In this document: in pieces, positions 26,701 through 35,932 of the stretch
Position numbering within the stretch: position 1 is the first letter of the stretch
Layout of the letters: each line of letters starts with the position of its first letter
From: Arthrobacter liuii
GTDB lineage: Bacteria; Actinomycetota; Actinomycetes; Actinomycetales; Micrococcaceae
Direction: 5' to 3'
Assembly: GCF_014639275.1 (NCBI RefSeq)
Contig: NZ_BMFW01000027.1
Span: 1 to 53,746, forward strand
Length of the DNA stretch: 53,746 nucleotides
Position numbers and translations under genes: made by a program
Notes under the pieces: generated by a model
Seen by the model: only the letters and a program-made list of their open reading frames with translations
Database searches by the model: none
Told to the model about the DNA's origin: nothing

Positions 26701-26726
26701 CGCCTTGGGGGAAGGCGGGCGGCGCT
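26692..26726 (-). terminator. Terminator of SRPBCC gene
   Basis: AGCGCCGCCCGCCTT (26692-26706) pairs perfectly with AAGGCGGGCGGCGCT (26712-26726), a 15-base-pair stem with a five-base loop. It lies about 20 bases beyond the SRPBCC gene's stop on the minus strand. Confidence 0.75.
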
Positions 26727-26746
26727 GGCTTTTGGGGCAGGCTGCG

Positions 26747-27703
26747 TCAGTGGCCGCCGAGGTTGCCGCCGACTGGAGGCAGGCCGCCCTCGGTGCCGCG
26801 GTCGTCCTCACGCCGTTCACCGGCGCTTCGGTTTTCTCCCGCCACCGTGTCATCGGACTCGCCCATGGTGTCCACCAGCCCGTTGGTCTGGTCGAACGGG
26901 TGGCCCACCCTGCCGTCGTCGAGGTCGGCGACAGAACCGGAAGACCCCGCGGCCGGCGCCGTGCCAGTGGTGGTGTCCGTTTCGGGCCAGGCAGCACCCG
27001 TGGTGGCACCGGTGGTCAGGGGCTCCGCGGGAACAACAGGCTCTGCCGGGACTACAGGGGTGGTCTCAGTGACCGTCACGTCCCGGGTCTCGGTTTCGTC
27101 CTTCTTGCCACCGGCAGCCATCGCCGCGGCGGCGCCGGCAACCGCTGCGATACCCACGCCAGCGGCAACCTTGCCGGAAACGCCGGCCTTGCCGGAGTCG
27201 CCGCGGGAGGCTCCCGCGTGCTCAACGCCCGGCGTGCCTACGGCCGAGCCGGCGTTGACGGATCCGCGCCAGGCGCCGCTGGCGTAGCCTTCATCTTCGA
27301 TGAATTCCTTGAACTTCTGCAGGTCCGACTCGGCCTGCCGGTCCACGACGTTCAGCTTGTCGCCCACCTTTTCAATGAGGCCTTCGGGCTCGTATTCGAG
27401 GGTCAGCCGCAACGAGGTCTGGCCGCCTCCAACGTCCTCGAAGTCCACGGCGCCGGCGTTCGTGGCGCCTTCGGTGGCGGCCCAGGCAACCCTTCGGTCC
27501 GGGGCCTGCTCCAAGATCTTGGCTTCCCATTGCCTGCGGACGCCGCCGATCTCGGCCACCCACTCCAGCCGGTCGTCACTGAGCTGCGTAACGCTCTTGA
27601 CGCCGCCCATGAAGTGCGGGAATTCCTCGAACTGGGTCCACTGGTTGTAAGCGGTGCTCACCGGTACATTCACCAGAATGCGTTTTTCCACCTTCGTGCT
27701 CAT
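26747..27703 (-). CDS. SRPBCC (cyclase/dehydrase-like) protein with disordered tail
   Basis: This 318-residue protein has an N-terminal SRPBCC/START-like domain (about 1-145). VEKRILVNVPVSTAYNQWTQ, FPHFMGGVKSV and the late GLIEKVGDKL...KFKEFIE are typical of the polyketide-cyclase/dehydrase-like group found widely in actinobacteria. The rest is low complexity: a short hydrophobic alanine/glycine stretch (about 175-200), then Thr/Glu/Pro repeats (VVPAEP twice) and a Gly-rich end. The fold suggests binding of a hydrophobic ligand. The real role is unknown. Similar genes are often stress-induced, but nothing here shows that. Confidence 0.75.
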   Translation of the reverse strand: MSTKVEKRILVNVPVSTAYNQWTQFEEFPHFMGGVKSVTQLSDDRLEWVAEIGGVRRQWEAKILEQAPDRRVAWAATEGATNAGAVDFEDVGGGQTSLRLTLEYEPEGLIEKVGDKLNVVDRQAESDLQKFKEFIEDEGYASGAWRGSVNAGSAVGTPGVEHAGASRGDSGKAGVSGKVAAGVGIAAVAGAAAAMAAGGKKDETETRDVTVTETTPVVPAEPVVPAEPLTTGATTGAAWPETDTTTGTAPAAGSSGSVADLDDGRVGHPFDQTNGLVDTMGESDDTVAGENRSAGERREDDRGTEGGLPPVGGNLGGH

Positions 27704-27815
27704 AACGTCTCCTTCGCTGTGTCACCGGGAACTGATGAGTCGGGAAAAATCATCAGCATGCTTACCAACATACCTTTTGGCTGGTCCGGTTTCCAGAGCG
27801 GGGTGACAAAAGGTG

Positions 27816-27834
27816 AAGCGTCCGCAGGACGGCT
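27816..27834 (-). terminator. Short hairpin after NodB deacetylase
   Basis: On the minus strand AAGCCGTCC pairs with GGACGCTT around TGC (one bulge), directly after the deacetylase stop, and is followed by CACCTTTTG. A weak but plausible terminator. Confidence 0.4.
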
Positions 27835-27837
27835 TAC

Positions 27838-28566
27838 CTAGGGAGCCACGACGACGCCATACGAGCCCTCGTTGAGCGCGCTTGGTTTGGTGGAAGGAGC
27901 CACCACACCGAAGTCGTAGCCCCTGGCCCGGATTGCGTCGATGGTGCTCGCGAGGTAATCCCATTGGGAGGCGGGGCAGGACAGGACGTCATTGCCGTCG
28001 TGGAGCAGGATGATTGCACCGGAGGCAACCTCATCCAGCACATACTTCTGGACTCCAGCTGCACCGGGGCACTCGAAGTCGCCCGGTTCACCGACCGCCC
28101 AGTGCCACTGGATTCCGCCGCTCATGCCAATGCTCCTGAGGTATTTCAGCGAGTAGGGGGTGCTGTTGCCGAACGGGAAACGCAGCAGCGTGGGTGTGGT
28201 GCCGGTGATTGCCTTGAGCGTGGCGTTGGTGTTGTCGATCTCCTGCTTTTGGTTCGCTTGGGTGAGGTCTGGGAAATTGGCGTGGTCAAACGAATGGTTG
28301 CCAATAACGTGCCCCTCGTCCTTGATCCGGCGGACAAGGTCGGGGTACTGCTGGGCGTGCGAGCCCTGGATGAAGAACGTCGCCTTGACGCCCTTCTCTT
28401 TGAGAACGTCGAGGACAAAGGCGGTGCGCTCGGGCGAGGGCCCGTCGTCGAATGTGAGGCCGATCAGCGGTTTGTCGGCAGCCTGGGCCGACGCAGGGCT
28501 ACCCACCAGCAGGGCCATGGCCAGGCTGGCGATGGCCAGTGCTGCGGTGGCAATCTTGCTCTTCAT
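27838..28566 (-). CDS. Secreted polysaccharide deacetylase (NodB domain)
   Basis: This 242-residue exported enzyme has a signal peptide (MKSKIATAALAIASLAMALL...ASAQA). The NodB domain includes TFDDGPSPE (catalytic base and metal aspartates), HSFDHANF (metal histidines), RFPFGNST and ILLHDG. All metal ligands of carbohydrate esterase family 4 are visible. It probably removes acetyl groups from chitin-like or cell-wall GlcNAc outside the membrane. The ATG at 28566 is chosen because it begins the signal peptide; the ATG 33 bases upstream has no ribosome site. A hairpin lies in its leader. Confidence 0.88.
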   Translation of the reverse strand: MKSKIATAALAIASLAMALLVGSPASAQAADKPLIGLTFDDGPSPERTAFVLDVLKEKGVKATFFIQGSHAQQYPDLVRRIKDEGHVIGNHSFDHANFPDLTQANQKQEIDNTNATLKAITGTTPTLLRFPFGNSTPYSLKYLRSIGMSGGIQWHWAVGEPGDFECPGAAGVQKYVLDEVASGAIILLHDGNDVLSCPASQWDYLASTIDAIRARGYDFGVVAPSTKPSALNEGSYGVVVAP

Positions 28567-28585
28567 GGTGCTCAGTTCCCTTCCC

Positions 28586-28603
28586 AAGGTTGCTTTCAAC
28601 CTT
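28586..28603 (-). promoter_or_regulatory. Leader hairpin or operator of the NodB gene
   Basis: AAGGTTG (28586-28592) and CAACCTT (28597-28603) form a perfect dyad about 20 bases upstream of the start codon. It could be an operator or a 5' leader hairpin close to the ribosome site. A second pair CACCCT/AGGGTG lies at 28615-28641. Confidence 0.4.
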
Positions 28604-28748
28604 GTTTAGGTGAGCACCCTATGGCGGGCTTAAAGAGGGTGTAAACAGCTGGCAGGCGTCGACTGGGTAACTTCTCCTGACCCGCTCATCACCCGCAAAG
28701 AGGTGTTATCCGGGCGTTACCTGAAGATGCGCAGGATGCGGTTATGAA

Positions 28749-28780
28749 CGACGGCGGCACCTGCCCAAGTGCCGCCGTCG
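28749..28780 (-). terminator. Terminator of exo-rhamnogalacturonan-lyase-like gene
   Basis: CGACGGCGGCAC (28749-28760) pairs perfectly with GTGCCGCCGTCG (28769-28780) across an eight-base loop, 24 bases beyond the stop on the minus strand. Confidence 0.75.
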
Positions 28781-28803
28781 CGGGTCTGTTCCAAGGGGCC
28801 ATG

Positions 28804-31442
28804 TCACTCCAAGTGCTCCCCTACCAAGGCAAGGTTCTGGATAACTGCCAGGCCGAACTGCGCGGTGTCATTGGTGGAAACCGTGGGCGCCTCATCCACG
28901 GGAAGCAGTACGTGAGGTGGTTCGATCTTCCGCAGTGTGAACGCTGATTCGTGGTTCAAGTGTTCCCCGCCCTCCGCGAAGCTCTCCCATGCCCTTGCGG
29001 CAAGGTTACGATCCTGCAACCTGGCCGCCGCGTAGGCGGTAAGGCGGCTGTGTGCCTGCGTGAGGTGGATGCCCTCCAGCGGCTGGCCCACGGCTTCCAC
29101 CTGCTCCTCCTTGGTGGCAAGGAACAGGCGGCAGTACTGCAGCCAGGCCCGTTCGAACTCCGGATCCGGCACCAGGTCCACCAGCTCGCTGCAGATTTCC
29201 ACGAGCCCAAAGACCGCGCTGAGGTGCGAGACCTGGATCTGCTCCCGGCCGGTATCGAACCGGCCCTTGTCGAGGTCGTACAGTGCTTCGCCGGTGAGGA
29301 AGCCATACTTGAGGGAGCCGATGTCCGCCATGGTGCCCTGCAGCCGGTCCCGGGAGCGCGGATTGCCGGTGCGCTCCCAGTCCGTGAGCCAGGTTGCGGC
29401 GAGCGAGCCCCAATCCGTTCCCAGCCCAACGCCCAACGCGCCGCGGTTGGGCCGGTAGGTGTCCGTGTCCGGGCGGACTTTGCGGACCGGGTCCAGGCCC
29501 AGGAAGTTCTGGTCGCTGTCCACCAGTTCGGAGAGCAGGTCCCCGGTGCGCTCATCCGCCGTCAGGTAGTAATAGAAACGGCGGTAGGCGGGGGTGCTGA
29601 TCCGCAGCTGCTTGGCGCTGCAGCCCCAGTGCTGGACGTTGTGCCGGGAGCCCAGGCCTTTCCATGGGCCCAGGTGGTAGACGTCCACTTCGGCCGTGTG
29701 CCGGGTCGTGGCCTCCGCGAAACGGAAGATGTCCGCCCTGCCGGAGCGCAGGTAGGAGTACCAGAGCCAGAGGTCGGGGGAGAGCTCGGAGTTGTCCCAT
29801 GCATTGCCCCCCACGTCGTACCGCCACACGTGCCGGTCGACGTCATACGTGTGCATCACGTCGCCGTAGTTCCAGAAGCCGTACCAGCGGCGCTGCTCCA
29901 CCTGGCCTGCGTAGAAGTCGAAGAGGAAGTCCAGCCGGTCCTCGAAGCGCGCCCGTGCCGGAGTGCTCCGGTCCACCGGATCCCAATCGCCGAACACGCC
30001 CACCGAGTGCAGGTAATCCGGGGTGGCCTGCAGCAGGGCCGGGGTGGACGCCGACGCGGCGTCTGCAGCGAGGCTTTCGATGGACGGGGTGGCTTCATAG
30101 GCAAAGAGGGTTACTCATGTGTGCGGGCAATCCCGGTGGGGTTGCCGAAGCCCGGTTCGTAGTCCTCATACGTAATCTCCAGGCCTTCGAGCTGCTCTTC
30201 GAACGTGTCCTGGCCCAGGCCGTCATGGTAGAAACGCAGGTCCATCGGCTGGGCCTCGGGCGAGAAGAGCCATGCCGTCAGGGCGGCTTCGCCGGTGGCC
30301 GCGCCGCGGATATCCATCTGGCCCGGATGGGACTGCCAGAAGTCCCTGATCCCAATCCCCAGCCCGCCGCGGGTATCGCTCAGGGAGCAGAACCCGGACG
30401 CGCGGGTTCCGCCGGAGATTCCCACCCAGCCGTGGCCGGCGGCGGTGCGCTTGCGCAGCTCAAATCCATCGGCGCTGAGCTGGGTCAGCGTGTAGTCGCC
30501 CCAGGCGGGGATCAAGTGCAGGCGTTCGGAGACCTCCGGGTTCCAGGTATCCGGGGCAGGAGTGGGCCGCCCGGCGATCTGCGCCTCCCGCACGTCCGTG
30601 CCCGGGTCCCTGCGGAGCCCGGTCAGTCCGCGGACCGCCTCGGTGAGGAAGCCGCCGTCGGCTCCCGCGATGCGGATGTGCCGGTTGTGCGGTTCGTCCT
30701 CCAGCGGCACCGTGAAGCGCACGCCAAGTCCGGACAGGAAGTCCCGTTCCGCGTCGCCGTCCCAGATAAAGGAGTGCACCATCCGCACGCTGCGGGCGTT
30801 GGCGTAGAAGTAGAACCGGACCACAAAGGGCAGCCAGTCCCGCCTTCCGCTTTCCGGCGCGTCCGGACGGTGGTTGCCTTCCAGCCGCACCACGGCGCGC
30901 ACGGGTCCGCTCTGTTCCAGGGCGACGGCGGTGACCCCACCTGTGAAGGCGGCCCGGCGTGCTGTCCCCGCGCCCTCGTGGATGCGGTCCTGCAGCAGGC
31001 TGACCAGTCGTGCGTCGCGGGCAACAGCCCGGCCATCGCGGGAGAGGCTGCTGAACAGGGTGGAGCCGCGGCGGTTGATCACCATCTGCAATCTGCCGGT
31101 GTCCACGGTGATGGCGTCGGCACTTTCGGTGACTGTGACTGAGGCTCCGCCCGACGGCGGCTGGCTGGCCGCGGGGGCTGCGCCGCCGTCGGCCGTCACA
31201 AGGTAGGTGTCCGACGGCGAGCCTGTCGCCGGGAGTGCCATGCCCGCCCACTTCAGGGAGCCGTCCGGCCAGGTGGCCAGTGGCCAAGCCTGGCTGGCCA
31301 CGGGATTGCCCGCAGCATCCTTCATGCGCAGGCTGCCTGGCCCGGGGACTGTTCCCCGGGCGAAAGGCATGCCCCACGTTGTTCCGCCGCTGATCTCTGC
31401 AGGTGCCCCGCCGTCCATCCACCTGATGAGAGTTTCCGCCAT
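28804..31442 (-). pseudogene. Exo-rhamnogalacturonan-lyase-like (RIFT barrel) protein, split by one frameshift
   Basis: Two consecutive frames make one protein of about 879 residues. The first part (start 31442, MAETLIRWMDGGAPAEISGG) ends at a TAA at 30111. The second continues in another frame from TLFAYEATPSIESL and ends at 28804 with conserved WYGFWNYGDVMHTYDVDRH, HVWRYDVGGNAWDNSELS and LGSRHNVQHWGCSAKQ. Restoring one G in GAGTAACC (to GAGGTAACC) joins them as HEVTLFAYEATP. The family degrades rhamnogalacturonan of pectin from chain ends. No signal peptide is seen, so it would work on imported oligosaccharides. The GGAG eight bases before 31442 decides the start. It is either a recent mutation or a sequencing error; see findings. 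Confidence 0.72.
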
Positions 31443-31478
31443 GTGCTCCAACTCCATATGTTTTGCGTTAGGCCGTCC

Positions 31479-31503
31479 TGAAAGCGGTTTCTGATACGTT
31501 TCA
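31479..31503 (-). promoter_or_regulatory. LacI-type operators upstream of lyase-like gene
   Basis: TGATACGTTTCA (31492-31503) is a near-perfect copy of the LacI-family operator TGAAACGTTTCA. TGAAAGCGGTTTCT (31479-31492) abuts it with the same half-sites. They lie 37-61 bases before the start codon at 31442, as expected for a sugar-responsive repressor of pectin use. No LacI gene is in the window. Confidence 0.6.
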
Positions 31504-31703
31504 AAACTAGCCCCGCATGGGACGTGCCGCAAGGGGCGGCCCACGGAGGCGGCTGCGGAAAAGCTCGGGACCTAAGACTCTGAATGCGCTGACCGGACCA
31601 GTTGAAAGTGGAACTGTACGGGGGATGCGGCAGGAACGGGGCTAAATGCTGCCTCCCCGCGTACGCACAATCAGCACCGCATCCGATTTGAGGGAGAAAA
31701 ACC

Positions 31704-32174
31704 ATGTCTGCGTCATCAGCGCATCCCGGCGTTGGCGCGAGCCACCACCGTACTCCGATCGAACTCACTGCCCTTGTTTCCGGCGGAATCTTCGCCCTTG
31801 TGGGGATCCTGGGATTCATTCCCGGCATCACTACGAACTACTCGCAGATGACCTTCGCAGGTCATGACTCCGGCGCCCTGCTTCTGGGCGTATTCCAGGT
31901 GTCCATCCTCCACAACATCGTCCACCTGCTCTTCGGTGCGGCGGGCCTGCTCATGGGCAGGACCGCGGCGCAGTCGAGGTACTTCCTGCTCGGCGGCGGC
32001 GTTGTGTACCTGGCGATCTGGCTGTATGGCCTGCTGATCGACCAGGGGTCCGGGGCCAACTTCATCCCCATCAACACTGCGGACAACTGGCTCCATGCCG
32101 TACTGGGCGTCGCCATGATAGTTCTCGGCTACGTGCTGGGGCGCGACATGACCGGCGCGGAACAGAAGGGTTAG
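31704..32174 (+). CDS. DUF4383 membrane protein
   Basis: This 156-residue integral membrane protein has four hydrophobic segments (about 20-45, 60-85, 92-112, 128-145). The DUF4383 signatures HNIVHLLFGAAGL and ADNWLHAVLGVAMI both carry a conserved intramembrane histidine. The family is common in actinobacteria and of unknown function. The ATG follows GAGGGAG. Its stop overlaps by four bases the stop of a small gene on the opposite strand (32171), so the two converge tail-to-tail. Confidence 0.85.
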   Translation: MSASSAHPGVGASHHRTPIELTALVSGGIFALVGILGFIPGITTNYSQMTFAGHDSGALLLGVFQVSILHNIVHLLFGAAGLLMGRTAAQSRYFLLGGGVVYLAIWLYGLLIDQGSGANFIPINTADNWLHAVLGVAMIVLGYVLGRDMTGAEQKG

Positions 32175-32323
32175 CTTTTCGCAGCGGCCCCGTCGTCGTC
32201 CGCTCCTTCGGCGGGGTCCTGGCTGTGCACACGGATGTCGGCCGGGTCCGCGTCCGGATCGCCTTCGGCAGGTGATTCGGCGTGGACCCGGTCGTCGTCG
32301 TCCCGTGAATGGTCTTCAGTCAT
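32171..32323 (-). CDS. 50-residue acidic, probably disordered protein
   Basis: The ATG at 32323 follows GAGGAGCAGC, a good ribosome site. The 50 codons encode MTEDHSRDDDDRVHAESPAE and a similar Asp/Glu/Ala/Pro-rich remainder ending GAAAKS. There are no large hydrophobic residues apart from one Ile and three Val. The composition resembles the acidic small proteins at 23,303 and 38,625. It ends tail-to-tail with the DUF4383 gene. No function can be proposed from sequence. Confidence 0.6.
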   Translation of the reverse strand: MTEDHSRDDDDRVHAESPAEGDPDADPADIRVHSQDPAEGADDDGAAAKS

Positions 32324-32550
32324 TGCTGCTCCTCGAAGCTGGAGATACTGCGGAAGCCGGAGCGGTTGCGCTACCCATCATTCAGCGCCGCGGCATCCTG
32401 GCTGTCAAGGACCATCCATACGCTCTGGCCGCGGGTGGCCCTTTGTGCTGGACTGGTGACGCAGTGGACACCACCCCCGTTCCGGGGCGGTGCTGTTTCC
32501 AGTCACCGTACAGCCAGCCGGCGCGGACCGGCTATTGGAAAGGATCACGC

Positions 32551-33161
32551 ATGGCAACGTACAAGATCGGATATTCCGTGGGCAGCCTGGCAGCGGCTCC
32601 ATCAACCGAAGGCTGGCCAGGGCCTTGATCCACCTCGCTCCCGAAGAACTGGAGTTCACCGAGATCACCATCAAGGACCTGCCGCTGTACAGCTACGACT
32701 ACGACGCCGACTTCCCGCCCGAAGGCCGTGCCCTCAAGGAAGCCATCGAGGCCGCGGACGGGATCCTGTTCGTGTCCCCCGAATACAACCGTTCAATCCC
32801 GGGCGCCCTGAAGAACGCCATCGACTGGGGTTCCCGTCCGTGGGGAACCAACTCGTTTGCCCGCAAGCCCACCGGCATCATCGGCGCCTCCCCGGGCAGC
32901 ATCGGCACCGCCGTGATGCAGTCCTCCATGCGCAGCGTCCTGAGCTTCCTGGACGCCCCGCAGTTGAACGCCCCCGAGGCCTACATCACCTACAAGGCAG
33001 AGGTTTTTGGCGACGACGGCGAGGTCAAGGATGGGTCCACCGCCAAATTCCTGGGCCACTACATGGACGAGTACGCGGCGTTCGTGGCAAGGGTCCTGGC
33101 CGCCAACGCGCCCGGCCACATCGGCGACCTGGAGCCGGACGCCGCCAAGCTTTCCCGCTGA
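32551..33161 (+). pseudogene. NADPH-dependent FMN reductase-like protein, frameshifted near its start
   Basis: The family's N-terminus MATYKIGYSVGSLA begins at the ATG at 32551, then after about 16 codons continues only in another frame as SGSINRRLARALIHLAPEEL. Adding one A at about 32599 (GCAGCGGC to GCAAGCGGC) restores a flavodoxin-fold NADPH:FMN/quinone reductase of about 203 residues. FMN and active-site signatures are present: FVSPEYNRSIPGALKNAIDW and KPTGIIGASPGSIGTAVMQ. It would reduce flavins or quinones in the cytosol. The upstream start at 32490 in the downstream frame has no ribosome site. The lesion may be a base-calling error. Confidence 0.8.
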
Positions 33162-33190
33162 TATGTAGGTCTGGTTGTCAAGAGAACATG

Positions 33191-33231
33191 GATGAGCGGC
33201 TCCCGGGTTTGGTTCCTGGGGGCCGCTCATC
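33191..33231 (+). terminator. Terminator after FMN reductase
   Basis: GATGAGCGGC (33191-33200) pairs perfectly with GCCGCTCATC (33222-33231), 30 bases after the stop. The loop contains a further CCCGG-type mini-stem. Confidence 0.7.
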
Positions 33232-33374
33232 GTGTGCCAGCCGGCCGTTCCACTTCATATCTCTAGGTCCGTTTCCCGCCAGGCGTACGGATGCCCGCCA
33301 TCCCACCAACGGCGGGCATTCGAGCCTGTGAACCGGCAGTTTGAGCCGGTTCAAACGGGTCAGTCCAGCGCGGG

Positions 33375-33848
33375 TCAGTCCAGTGGCAGCGTCACCGACA
33401 CGCTGGTGCCCTGGCCGGGACTGGAACTGATCTCTACCGCGCCGCCCGCCTCATGGACGGCGACGGACATGAGCCGCAGCCCGTAGCCGTGGTGCCGCCC
33501 GCACGTGGCGAGCTCGCAGTCAAAGCCCGTGCCGTCGTCGGCCACCACAAGGCGGATGCCGTGGTCAACGGCCGCCAGCTGGACAGTCAGCGTGGAGGCC
33601 TCGGAGTATTTGTAGGCGTTGCTGAGCATCTCGCGGGCGGATTGGTACAGGAGGGACGCGCAGTCCGCCGGGATCTCGACGCCCCAGTGAGGAGTATCCC
33701 AGCGGACCACGGTCCCGCGCTGACGCAGGGGCGACGTGAGCCGGTCGATGCAACCGGCCAGCCCCAAGGTGTGGAAATCCAGCGGCTGCTGGTCGGTCAG
33801 CACGCCTCCCACGGTGGTGACTTCGTTGTCCAACACTTTGCTTCCCAT
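33375..33848 (-). CDS. Stand-alone histidine-kinase ATPase domain
   Basis: This 157-residue protein is the C-terminal catalytic half of a NarL-type sensor kinase. The N box is REMLSNAYKYSEAS (about 72-85), the G1 box DDGTGFD (about 104-110), and the G2-like region HHGYGLRLMSV (about 117-127). The last residues SPGQGTSVSVTLPLD are typical kinase ends. There is no sensor, no membrane segment and no phospho-accepting histidine motif. A ribosome site (GGAGCAGGAAG) precedes the ATG, so it may be made. It lies near a complete two-component system. It could be a remnant of a second kinase or a free ATPase that binds the response regulator. Confidence 0.7.
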   Translation of the reverse strand: MGSKVLDNEVTTVGGVLTDQQPLDFHTLGLAGCIDRLTSPLRQRGTVVRWDTPHWGVEIPADCASLLYQSAREMLSNAYKYSEASTLTVQLAAVDHGIRLVVADDGTGFDCELATCGRHHGYGLRLMSVAVHEAGGAVEISSSPGQGTSVSVTLPLD

Positions 33849-34001
33849 GACTTCCTGCTCCCCACAAGCTGGGTTGGTCTAATAACTCCAGCGTGGACCT
33901 GAAATGTCTAGGGAGGGCAAGATTTTCCTCAAGATCCGATCAATTCTGCGTGCGCAGCGTGACGGGCTGATCGACGGTCCCCCTGCTCCGCCTGACGGCG
34001 T

Positions 34002-34718
34002 TCACTGTGCACCATTTCGGGTGAGGACCGGGGCGGTGATCACACCGTCGCGCATGGTTGCCACGACGTCCGTGAGCGGTACGAACTCGGTGTCATGCGT
34101 GACCATCACCGTGGCCACCCCGAACTCCGTGGTCACTTGGCGCAGGAGCGCGATGATCGAGGCGCTGCGTTCGTGGTCCAGCGCAGCGGTTGGCTCGTCC
34201 ACCAGCAGCACTTTGGGGCTGCCCATGAGCGCCCGGGCGATGTTCACCCGCTGGCGCTGGCCGCCGGAGAGTTGGTGCGGCAGCTTCCGGGCGCCCGCGG
34301 AAAGGCCCACGACGTCCAGCAGCTCGGCCGCCTTGGTCCGCGCCGCCTTGGCGGGCTTGCCGCGAAGGTGGTCGCTGATGATGAGCTGTTCGACGGCGGT
34401 CAGCGAGGGGAGGAGGTTGGGCTGCTGGAAGATGATGCCCACCTTTCCGCGGCGCAGTGCGGCGAGGTCCTTGTCCGTGAGGCCTGCGGTATCGGTGCCG
34501 TCGATGATGACCTGCCCGCGGCTGGGCCGGACCAGGGTGGCTGCGGTGGCGAGGAGGCTGGATTTGCCGGATCCGGAGGGCCCGACGAGCGAGACCAGCT
34601 GCCCTGCCTCGGCGGCGAGGCTGACCCGGTCCAGGGCGGTGGTGGTTCCGCCGCCGTCCGGGTATTCGAGGGTGACGTTGACCAGGCGCAGGGGAGCGGC
34701 TGAGGGGGAGTGATGCAT
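34002..34718 (-). CDS. ABC transporter ATP-binding protein (MacB/LolD type)
   Basis: This 238-residue ATPase has Walker A GPSGSGKSS, Q-loop FQQPNLLPSLTA, signature LSGGQRQRV, Walker B VLLVDEPTAALD and switch histidine VTHD. The pattern matches MacB/LolD/BceA-type exporters. It pairs with the permease gene just upstream (31 bases apart) to form an exporter of peptides, antibiotics or lipids. The ATG at 34718 follows GAAAGG and gives the family N-terminus; a longer frame upstream overlaps the permease and is rejected. The pair is divergent from a NarL-type two-component system, suggesting induction by the exported compound. Confidence 0.9.
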   Translation of the reverse strand: MHHSPSAAPLRLVNVTLEYPDGGGTTTALDRVSLAAEAGQLVSLVGPSGSGKSSLLATAATLVRPSRGQVIIDGTDTAGLTDKDLAALRRGKVGIIFQQPNLLPSLTAVEQLIISDHLRGKPAKAARTKAAELLDVVGLSAGARKLPHQLSGGQRQRVNIARALMGSPKVLLVDEPTAALDHERSASIIALLRQVTTEFGVATVMVTHDTEFVPLTDVVATMRDGVITAPVLTRNGAQ

Positions 34719-34749
34719 CGGGATTCCTTTCAGGGAGAGGGGGAGGTGT

Positions 34750-35853
34750 TTAGTTGCCGCCGAGCGCCAGGAGCGCGTCAACCTTGGTGGCGCGGCGGAC
34801 TGCAAGCGCAGCGCCGGCCAGTCCCAGGGCAACGATCCCGACGACGGGAACCACCGTGGTGCCCGCGGTCAGCAGGAACGGGGCGGCCTGGGCGGCCAGT
34901 GCGCCGGCGGCAACACCCACGGCCCCACCAAGGGCGGCCCCCGCCAGGAGCACGACGGCAGCCTGGGTCATGGCGTCGCGGAGGATGTAGGAACCCGGGG
35001 CGCCCATGGCTTTCAGCACGGCGATATCCCGGGTGCGCTGGATGGTCCAGACGGTCAGGAATGCCACGATCACCAAGGATGAAATCCCGTACAGGAATGC
35101 CTGCATCAGGGTCAGTGATCCGTTTTCGCTCTTGAAGGAGCCCAGGGCCTGGAAGGATCCGGTGCGGGACTCGCTGGCGGTATGCGCTGCCGCGTCGGCC
35201 GCGCCTTCGTCCACCTTGGAACCGGCGGAGTAGGTGACGGCTATGACGGTAGCCAACTGACCGCCGTCGGACACGTGCGACGCCTTGGCCCAGGCGGGCA
35301 GCGCCGTCCACACCACGCCGGTGTGTGAGTACCACTGGTCCGGCACCACCACGGCGACGGAAAGCTCCACGCCGCCGAGGGATATCTTGTCGCCTTGGCC
35401 AACGGAGAGGGCCTCCGCTATTGAAGCGCCCACTGCGGCGGTGCCTGCGGACACGTCAACAGGCGCCAGCGGACTGCCTGGCGAAACGCCGAAGACTGCC
35501 ACGTTGGCCGTGCCCGAACCGTTGGCCGCCTGCGCCCGGGTTTGGGTGATGCCCAGCGGCTCGGCGGACTGGACGCCCGGCTGGTGCTGCCAGCTGTCCA
35601 CCTGGGCGGCGGTCACGGAGCTCTCCGTGTAGGACGCTTTGGGGGTGCCGGAACCGGGCGCGCCGAAGGCGATGGTGTCCACCTGCCTGGATGCCAACGC
35701 GCCCAGCCTGTCGATGGCGGATGTCGACTGCTCGGCGAGTCCCGCGGTCAGGCCTGACAGCATGACCAGCAGGAGGGTGATCAGGGCTACGACGCCGCCC
35801 ATCATGGCGAACCGGCCTTTGGCGAAGCGGATATCGCGGATTGCCAGGAACAC
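34750..35853 (-). CDS. ABC transporter permease (FtsX/MacB-like)
   Basis: This 367-residue permease starts with a GTG at 35853 (VFLAIRDIRFAKGRFAMMGG). One N-terminal helix (about 15-38) is followed by a 210-residue extracytoplasmic domain. Three C-terminal helices follow (about 250-275, 295-325, 330-352) and the conserved RTRDIAVLKAMGAPGSYI motif links to the ATPase. This is the MacB/FtsX topology in which the permease works as a mechanotransmitter. The start is the last in-frame start before a long upstream frame that covers the control region. It is first in a two-gene operon driven from the operator at 35933-35990. Confidence 0.88.
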   Translation of the reverse strand: MFLAIRDIRFAKGRFAMMGGVVALITLLLVMLSGLTAGLAEQSTSAIDRLGALASRQVDTIAFGAPGSGTPKASYTESSVTAAQVDSWQHQPGVQSAEPLGITQTRAQAANGSGTANVAVFGVSPGSPLAPVDVSAGTAAVGASIAEALSVGQGDKISLGGVELSVAVVVPDQWYSHTGVVWTALPAWAKASHVSDGGQLATVIAVTYSAGSKVDEGAADAAAHTASESRTGSFQALGSFKSENGSLTLMQAFLYGISSLVIVAFLTVWTIQRTRDIAVLKAMGAPGSYILRDAMTQAAVVLLAGAALGGAVGVAAGALAAQAAPFLLTAGTTVVPVVGIVALGLAGAALAVRRATKVDALLALGGN

Positions 35854-35932
35854 GTTGTTTCTTCTCTCAGCAGGGGTGGATTCTTCTGTCCTTCCACTCT
35901 CCCGGGGGCGGCCCGAAGCGGCATCACGGGAA

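Noticed and set aside
32490..32550. Upstream start at 32490 for the FMN reductase in its downstream frame
   Set aside because: There is no ribosome site. The family's true N-terminus is found in another frame starting at 32551, so a frameshift explains the data better.
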